Shown piece by piece: positions 57,883-64,000 of a DNA stretch of 64,000 bases. Position 1 is the first letter of the stretch. Each line of letters opens with the position of its first letter. This stretch comes from Pseudomonas mangiferae (GTDB lineage: Bacteria > Pseudomonadota > Gammaproteobacteria > Pseudomonadales > Pseudomonadaceae). The notes beneath the pieces were generated by a model. It did no database searches, was not told the DNA's origin, and worked only from the letters and a program-made list of their open reading frames with translations. The translations under genes and the position numbers were made by a program. The stretch covers positions 1 to 64,000 of the forward strand of contig NZ_VJOY01000016.1 of the NCBI RefSeq assembly GCF_007109405.1, read 5' to 3'.

Positions 57883-58209
57883 TCAATCAACCTTGGCTGG
57901 CCCCAACACTTTGCTGGTTTTAGGCCATACCATATACCCTACCCAATGCTGTTTATCGCTGGAACAATGAATGAGAAATTCATTCTCACCAAAAATGTTG
58001 GGCTGATATCGATAATATTTGCAGTTTCTGACTTGCGCAGCAGCCAATGCACTCATTATTCCCTCATGGAAATCGTATCTCCATGGCCCTGAAAATCGAA
58101 CGATTGTAATTCCCTGATCATTTCTTATGACATAGGTGGGCACCATCATCTTGACGAGCACACCAGCTGCAATCAATAAAAAAGCGTAAAACAACAATCT
58201 CCCGCTCAT
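57883..58209 (-). CDS. Membrane-anchored hypothetical protein
   Basis: 108 residues from ATG 58209. An N-terminal hydrophobic helix (about 5-25) is followed by a periplasmic or cytoplasmic domain with two cysteines (Cys63, Cys82) and several aromatic residues (W-R-Y-D-F, K-Y-Y-R-Y). Not recognised. The gene lies in a low-GC block (57600-58510) and may be a recent acquisition. The 58210-58484 stretch upstream holds no gene. Confidence 0.55.
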   Translation of the reverse strand: MSGRLLFYAFLLIAAGVLVKMMVPTYVIRNDQGITIVRFSGPWRYDFHEGIMSALAAAQVRNCKYYRYQPNIFGENEFLIHCSSDKQHWVGYMVWPKTSKVLGPAKVD

Positions 58210-58484
58210 CGGATTCCCTCTACAGGATAGACTCTAACTTAGCCAATTAACAAATCAACCAGTCCAAGCCGGACCAAATAACGCTTGATCCCAGCTAATT
58301 ATAGAACTGGTGGAAGTAAACTCCGACAGTAGCGCCGCAATCGCCTCCAACCCTTATATCAAGGGAAAAAGCTTTTTTTATAATCAAGGTAACGAATTAC
58401 GCTAATTGATGGATTCGAAAAAAAAAAGCCGCATGCGGTTTTACACGCACCACTGAGAGGCTTTTTATAAGGTATCAACGAAGT

Positions 58485-58513
58485 AAAAAACCTCCAATGA
58501 ACATCCATTGGAG
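58485..58513 (-). terminator. Terminator after tRNA-Leu
   Basis: The stem ctccaatg/cattggag with a 6-base loop is followed on the minus strand by a run of six T. It ends transcription of the tRNA unit. Confidence 0.85.
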
Positions 58514-58566
58514 TTACCACGATATAGAAGGTGAAGATGCTTGACGAGGGATCGTCGAAGCTGAAA

Positions 58567-58651
58567 TGGTGCGGACGGAGAGACTCGAACTCTCACACCT
58601 TGCGGCGCCAGAACCTAAATCTGGTGTGTCTACCAATTCCACCACGTCCGC
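58567..58651 (-). tRNA. tRNA-Leu (anticodon TAG)
   Basis: 85 bases with a class II variable arm (between TCTGG and GAGAG), acceptor GCGGACG/CGTCCGC, anticodon loop TTTAGGT and encoded CCA. Reads CUN codons. Confidence 0.97.
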
Positions 58652-58680
58652 ATACGCCACCGGGCGGTGACGCTTGAAAC

Positions 58681-58709
58681 AAAAACGCCAGGCATTGAGC
58701 CTGGCGTTT
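58681..58709 (-). terminator. Terminator between tRNA-His and tRNA-Leu
   Basis: A perfect 9-bp stem, acgccaggc/gcctggcgt, with loop attga, followed by five T on the minus strand. tRNA-Leu must rely on read-through or its own promoter in the 28-base gap. Confidence 0.8.
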
Positions 58710-58715
58710 GGAATA

Positions 58716-58792
58716 TGGGGTGGACGATGGGAATCGAACCCACGACACCAGGAGCCACAATCCTGTGCTCTACCAACTGAGCTACGCCCACC
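58716..58792 (-). tRNA. tRNA-His (anticodon GTG)
   Basis: 77 bases including the extra 5' G(-1) opposite C73 and encoded CCA. The anticodon loop TTGTGGC gives GTG, and the T loop is TTCGATT. Confidence 0.97.
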
Positions 58793-58825
58793 ATATTGCC
58801 GTTTGCTTGAGCCAAAGCTGCCAAA

Positions 58826-58902
58826 TGGCACGCCCGGCAGGACTCGAACCTGCGACCATCCGCTTAGAAGGCGGATGCTCTATCCAGCTGAGCTACGGGC
58901 GC
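58826..58902 (-). tRNA. tRNA-Arg (anticodon TCT)
   Basis: 77 bases. Acceptor GCGCCCG/CGGGCGT, anticodon stem TCCGC/GCGGA with loop CTTCTAA giving TCT, and encoded CCA. It reads AGA/AGG codons, which are rare in this GC-rich genome. First in the Arg-His-Leu run. Confidence 0.97.
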
Positions 58903-59170
58903 CTATCCATCTGCACGCGCAGACCTTTAAGCGTTTGGCTCCGACATCACCGTCAGGCGCTGCCTTTGCCTTCTTACCCAGCAGCTGGCTGTGCTCGACA
59001 AGCGGGGCGAATGTTATCCATGGGCCGATCCGCCGTCAACACTCCGGGCAAAAAAATTTTAGAAAGATAAAGGGCTTACGCCGATTCCGCGGTCTGCGCC
59101 TTTGCCGCTTCGGCACGCCATGCGAGAATACGCGCCCTTTTTCAGCGCTCCGATGGGTCCTTCACGCGCC

Positions 59171-60025
59171 ATGACCGCACAACTGATCGATGGCAAGGCG
59201 ATCGCCGCCCAACTTCGCCAGCAGATAGCCCAACGCGTCGCCGAACGCCGCCAGCAGGGACTGCGTGCGCCCGGCCTGGCCGTGATCCTGGTGGGTACCG
59301 ATCCGGCCTCGCAAGTCTACGTCGCCCACAAGCGCAAGGACTGCGAAGAGGTGGGCTTCCTTTCCCACGCCTACGACCTGCCCGCCGACACCTCTCAGGA
59401 TGCGTTGATGGACCTGATCGACACACTCAACGCCGATACCGATATCGACGGCATCCTCGTGCAGCTGCCGCTCCCCCAGCATCTGGATGCCTCGCTGCTG
59501 CTGGAACGGATCAGCCCGGACAAGGACGTCGACGGCTTCCACCCCTACAACATCGGGCGTCTGGCCCAGCGCATGCCCAAGCTGCGCCCGTGCACGCCCA
59601 AAGGCATCATCACCCTGCTGAACAGCACGGGTGTCGATCTCTACGGCATGCATGCGGTGGTGGTGGGCGCGTCCAACATCGTCGGCCGTCCCATGGCGCT
59701 GGAGTTGTTGCTCGCCGGCTGCACCGTGACGGTGACCCATCGCTTCACCAAGGACCTGGCTGGCCACGTCGGCAGCGCCGATCTGGTGGTGGTGGCGGCA
59801 GGCAAGCCCGGGCTGGTCAAGGGTGAATGGATCAAACCGGGCGCCATCGTGATCGACGTCGGCATCAACCGTCAGGATGACGGCAAGCTGGTAGGCGACG
59901 TGGTCTACGAGACCGCCCTGCCCCGCGCCGGCTGGATCACGCCGGTGCCCGGCGGCGTCGGCCCCATGACCCGCGCTTGCCTGCTGGAAAATACGCTCTA
60001 CGCAGCCGAGCACCTGCACGCCTGA
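59171..60025 (+). CDS. folD: Methylenetetrahydrofolate dehydrogenase/cyclohydrolase
   Basis: 284 residues from ATG 59171 (M-T-A-Q-L-I-D-G-K). Catalytic Y-V-x-x-K-x-K-D region (Y-V-A-H-K-R-K-D, about 51-58), V-Q-L-P-L-P and the NADP-binding [12 protein letters not shown] motif; the signature P-G-G-V-G-P-M-T near the C-terminus is present. It interconverts methylene-, methenyl- and formyl-THF. Convergent with cysS over a shared terminator. Confidence 0.98.
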   Translation: MTAQLIDGKAIAAQLRQQIAQRVAERRQQGLRAPGLAVILVGTDPASQVYVAHKRKDCEEVGFLSHAYDLPADTSQDALMDLIDTLNADTDIDGILVQLPLPQHLDASLLLERISPDKDVDGFHPYNIGRLAQRMPKLRPCTPKGIITLLNSTGVDLYGMHAVVVGASNIVGRPMALELLLAGCTVTVTHRFTKDLAGHVGSADLVVVAAGKPGLVKGEWIKPGAIVIDVGINRQDDGKLVGDVVYETALPRAGWITPVPGGVGPMTRACLLENTLYAAEHLHA

Positions 60026-60040
60026 GCATGCAACGCACCA

Positions 60041-60067
60041 AAAAAGGCCGCTCGAAGCGGCCTTTTT
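60041..60067. terminator. Bidirectional terminator between folD and cysS
   Basis: ggccgct/agcggcc with loop cga, flanked by five A and five T, so it works on both strands for the convergent genes. Confidence 0.92.
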
Positions 60068-60076
60068 CATGTGCGA

Positions 60077-61459
60077 TCAGTCAGCCAGGCGCCAGGTCGT
60101 GCCGCCCTTGCCGTCCTCCAGCACCACGCCCAAGGCGGACAACTGATCACGGATCCGATCCGACTCCGCCCAGTTCTTGTCGGCACGCGCCTGCAAGCGC
60201 GCCTGGATCAGCGCGTCCACCTGGGTCGCATCCACCCGGTTCGCCGCACCCGCCTGCAGGAAGGCCTCAGGTTCGAGCTGCAGCACGCCCAGCACCTCGG
60301 CCAGCGCCCTGAGACGCGCGCCCAGGGCAGCCGCGGCCTCCAAGTCCTGCTCGCGCAGGCGGTTCACCTCCCTCGCCAACTCGAACAACACCGCACAGGC
60401 TTCCGGCGAGTTGAAGTCATCGTTCATCGCCGCGGTGAAGCGCTCGACGAACGACTCGCCACCCGCGGGCGCCGCAGCCGGCAACCCTTTCAAGGCGTTG
60501 TAGAAGCGGTCCAGGGCTGCCTTCGCTTCCTTGAGGCTGTCCTCGGAATAATTGATCGGGCTGCGGTAGTGGCTGGAGACCAGCAGGTAGCGCACCACCT
60601 CGGGATGGTACTTCTCCAGCACCTCGCGGATGGTGAAGAAGTTGCCCAGGGACTTGGACATCTTTTCCCCGTCCATCCGGACGGCGCCGGCGTGCATCCA
60701 GACGGAAGCGTATGGCTTGCCAGTGGCCGCCTCGCTCTGGGCGATCTCGTTCTCGTGGTGCGGGAACACGAGGTCAGGGCCGCCGCCATGGATGTCGAAG
60801 GTTTCGCCGAGGCAGCAAGTGGACATCACCGAGCACTCGATGTGCCAGCCGGGACGCCCCTCGCCCCAGGGCGACGTCCAGCTCGGCTCGCCCGGCTTCA
60901 CACCCTTCCACAGGACGAAGTCCAAGGGGTCTTCCTTCGCCTCGTCCACCTCGACCCGGGCACCGATGCGCAGGTCCTCGATCTTCTTGCGGGACAACTT
61001 GCCGTAGCCGGCGAAGCGGCCGATCCGGTAATAGACGTCGCCATTGCCCGGGGCGTAGGCGTAGCCGTTGTCGATCAGCGTCTGGATCATCCGGTGCATG
61101 CCGTCGATGTGGCCGGTGGCCCGCGGCTCGATGTCCGGACGCAGGACCGACAGGCGCGCCTCGTCCTCGTGCATGGCGGCGATCATGCGCTCGGTCAGTG
61201 CCTCGAAGGACTCACCGTTCTCCTGGGCGCGCCGAATGATCTTGTCGTCGATGTCGGTGACGTTGCGCACATAGGTCAGGGCGTAGCCGGAGTGCCGGAG
61301 CCAGCGCGCGATCACGTCGAACGCCACCATCACCCGCCCATGACCGATATGGCAGAAGTCGTACACCGTCATGCCGCACACGTACATGCGCACCGTGTTG
61401 CCTTCCAGCGGCGTGAAGACGTCCTTGGTTTTACTGAGGGTGTTGTAGATGGTAAGCAT
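60077..61459 (-). CDS. cysS: Cysteinyl-tRNA synthetase
   Basis: 460 residues. Class I motifs: H-I-G-H (about 36-39) and K-M-S-K-S (about 266-270). Zinc ligands are expected at the first Cys (V-C-G-M-T-V-Y-D) and around C-S-V-M-S and the later H-H-E-N-E. It charges tRNA(Cys). It lies 101 bases downstream of glnS on the same strand. Confidence 0.98.
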   Translation of the reverse strand: MLTIYNTLSKTKDVFTPLEGNTVRMYVCGMTVYDFCHIGHGRVMVAFDVIARWLRHSGYALTYVRNVTDIDDKIIRRAQENGESFEALTERMIAAMHEDEARLSVLRPDIEPRATGHIDGMHRMIQTLIDNGYAYAPGNGDVYYRIGRFAGYGKLSRKKIEDLRIGARVEVDEAKEDPLDFVLWKGVKPGEPSWTSPWGEGRPGWHIECSVMSTCCLGETFDIHGGGPDLVFPHHENEIAQSEAATGKPYASVWMHAGAVRMDGEKMSKSLGNFFTIREVLEKYHPEVVRYLLVSSHYRSPINYSEDSLKEAKAALDRFYNALKGLPAAAPAGGESFVERFTAAMNDDFNSPEACAVLFELAREVNRLREQDLEAAAALGARLRALAEVLGVLQLEPEAFLQAGAANRVDATQVDALIQARLQARADKNWAESDRIRDQLSALGVVLEDGKGGTTWRLAD

Positions 61460-61560
61460 GCTCGACCTTCGATCAGCGACAAACGCAAGACGGCGCCTTC
61501 TTCGCGCCGTCGATGGAAACGGTCACGGCCCTGGCCGTGACCGGTGAAGACACCGTGCGG

Positions 61561-63234
<1,674 letters not shown>

Positions 63235-63354
63235 GGGGTCCTTGTTCGTGCTGCGGGCGGCAAGGGTAGGCCGCTCCAATCAAAGCGCTTATCATAGCCG
63301 AAGCTGTCAACCCCCTGACAGGCTTTCGATTTCCTCGATGGAGCGTTTCCCCCG

Positions 63355-63852
63355 ATGATCAAACTGCACACCAACCATGGCGTCATCACCCTGCAGCTCT
63401 TCAAGGACAAGGCGCCCGAGACCGTCGCCAACTTCGAGGAGTACGTGAAGGCCGGCCACTACGACAACACCATTTTCCACCGGGTCATCAGCAACTTCAT
63501 GGTCCAGGGCGGTGGCTTCGAACCGGGCATGAAGCAGAAGACCACCCGCGCCTCCATCAAGAACGAAGCCAACAACGGCCTTTCCAACAAGATCGGCACC
63601 GTGGCCATGGCCCGCACCATGGAACCGCACTCCGCCTCGGCGCAGTTCTTCATCAACGTCTCCGACAACACCTTCCTCAACCACAGCTCGCCGACCGTGC
63701 AGGGCTGGGGCTATGCCGTGTTCGGCGAAGTGGTGGACGGCATGGACGTGGTGATGAAGATCAAGGACGTCGCCACCACCATGCGCGGCGGCCACCAGGA
63801 CGTCCCGGTCGACGACGTGATCATCGAAAAAGCCGAGATCGTCGCCGAGTAA
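63355..63852 (+). CDS. ppiB: Peptidyl-prolyl cis-trans isomerase B (cyclophilin)
   Basis: 165 residues with no signal peptide, so cytoplasmic. Cyclophilin active-site motifs F-H-R-V-I (about 39-43), [22 protein letters not shown] and V-F-G-E-V-V-D-G-M are all present. Divergent from glnS; lpxH follows after 5 bases. Confidence 0.97.
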   Translation: MIKLHTNHGVITLQLFKDKAPETVANFEEYVKAGHYDNTIFHRVISNFMVQGGGFEPGMKQKTTRASIKNEANNGLSNKIGTVAMARTMEPHSASAQFFINVSDNTFLNHSSPTVQGWGYAVFGEVVDGMDVVMKIKDVATTMRGGHQDVPVDDVIIEKAEIVAE

Positions 63853-63857
63853 TACCG

Positions 63858-64000
63858 TTGACCGTACTGCTGATCTCCGATCTGCACCTGGAAGAGGAAC
63901 GCCCGGACATCACCCGGGCGTTCCTGCATTTCCTGGCGACCCGCGCCGCCGATGCCGAGGCGCTGTACATCCTGGGCGATTTCTTCGAGGCCTGGATCGG
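63858..64000 (+). CDS. lpxH: UDP-2,3-diacylglucosamine diphosphatase LpxH (5' part)
   Basis: 48 codons to the window end. TTG 63858 was chosen because it gives [12 protein letters not shown], the family start, 5 bases after ppiB. Metal ligands Asp8 and His10 (S-D-L-H) and Asp41 (G-D-F-F-E-A-W) of the calcineurin-like phosphoesterase are visible. It hydrolyses UDP-diacylglucosamine to lipid X in lipid A synthesis at the inner membrane. The remainder is off the window. Confidence 0.93.
   Translation, partial: MTVLLISDLHLEEERPDITRAFLHFLATRAADAEALYILGDFFEAWI

Overview
The window looks like a chromosomal contig end from a Pseudomonas-type gammaproteobacterium. It is GC-rich. It carries the gene orders infC-rpmI-rplT-pheST-ihfA-merR, tig-clpP-clpX-lon-hupB-ppiD and folD/cysS-glnS-ppiB-lpxH, an amaA/amaB-LysR-hglS lysine catabolism cluster as in P. 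putida, and FecI/FecR/TonB-receptor iron signalling. The first 22 bases are Nextera transposase adapter with one mismatch, so the left edge is a sequencing artefact and base 23 is the first genomic base.

Layout. 23-6273: the end of a peptidoglycan-binding protein, a lipoprotein, a cell-surface-signalling iron uptake trio (sigma factor, FecR-type regulator, TonB receptor), and two convergent lipoproteins that share a cysteine-bounded C-terminal motif. 6424-14959: a complete-looking type I-C CRISPR-Cas locus (cas3-cas5c-cas8c-cas7-cas4-cas1-cas2, leader, 12 repeats and 11 spacers). In it cas4 is frameshifted and cas8c carries a clear internal start for Cas11c. 15000-27410: a decaying mobile island next to tRNA-Pro(GGG). 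A degenerate copy of the tRNA 3' end and its downstream flank lies at 15891-16022, about 11.4 kb from the intact tRNA. Between the copies lie a broken tyrosine integrase, intact ICE-type cargo (DUF932, YqaJ exonuclease, zinc-binding protein), broken radC, a MatP-like protein, a ParD antitoxin with a frameshifted ParE, an HNH nuclease with a small partner gene, an AraC remnant, a MITE-like element and a broken TacAT-type pair. Pseudogene remnants left of the outer att copy suggest the cas locus lies within or beside an older layer of island DNA.

27507-43750: conserved housekeeping DNA on the minus strand: translation (IF3, L35, L20, ThrRS, PheRS), nucleoid proteins (IHF-alpha, HU) and protein quality control (PpiD, Lon, ClpX, ClpP, trigger factor). 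43901-49275: L-pipecolate oxidase and piperideine-6-carboxylate dehydrogenase, divergent from a LysR regulator that is followed by 2-oxoadipate dioxygenase/decarboxylase; together they form a D-lysine to 2-hydroxyglutarate route. 49346-56280: TRIC channel, glutathione reductase, GalU, a secreted trypsin-like protease of lower GC content, and a chemoreceptor. 56488-58902: a YddG-type exporter, two small unknown genes in an AT-richer stretch, and Leu/His/Arg tRNAs. 59171-64000: FolD, CysRS, GlnRS, cyclophilin B and the start of LpxH.

The core genes are intact while most of the genes near tRNA-Pro carry frameshifts or stops, so that segment is best read as a dying integrative element. The CRISPR effector genes appear functional. 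Adaptation may be altered because the iron-sulfur half of Cas4 is out of frame.
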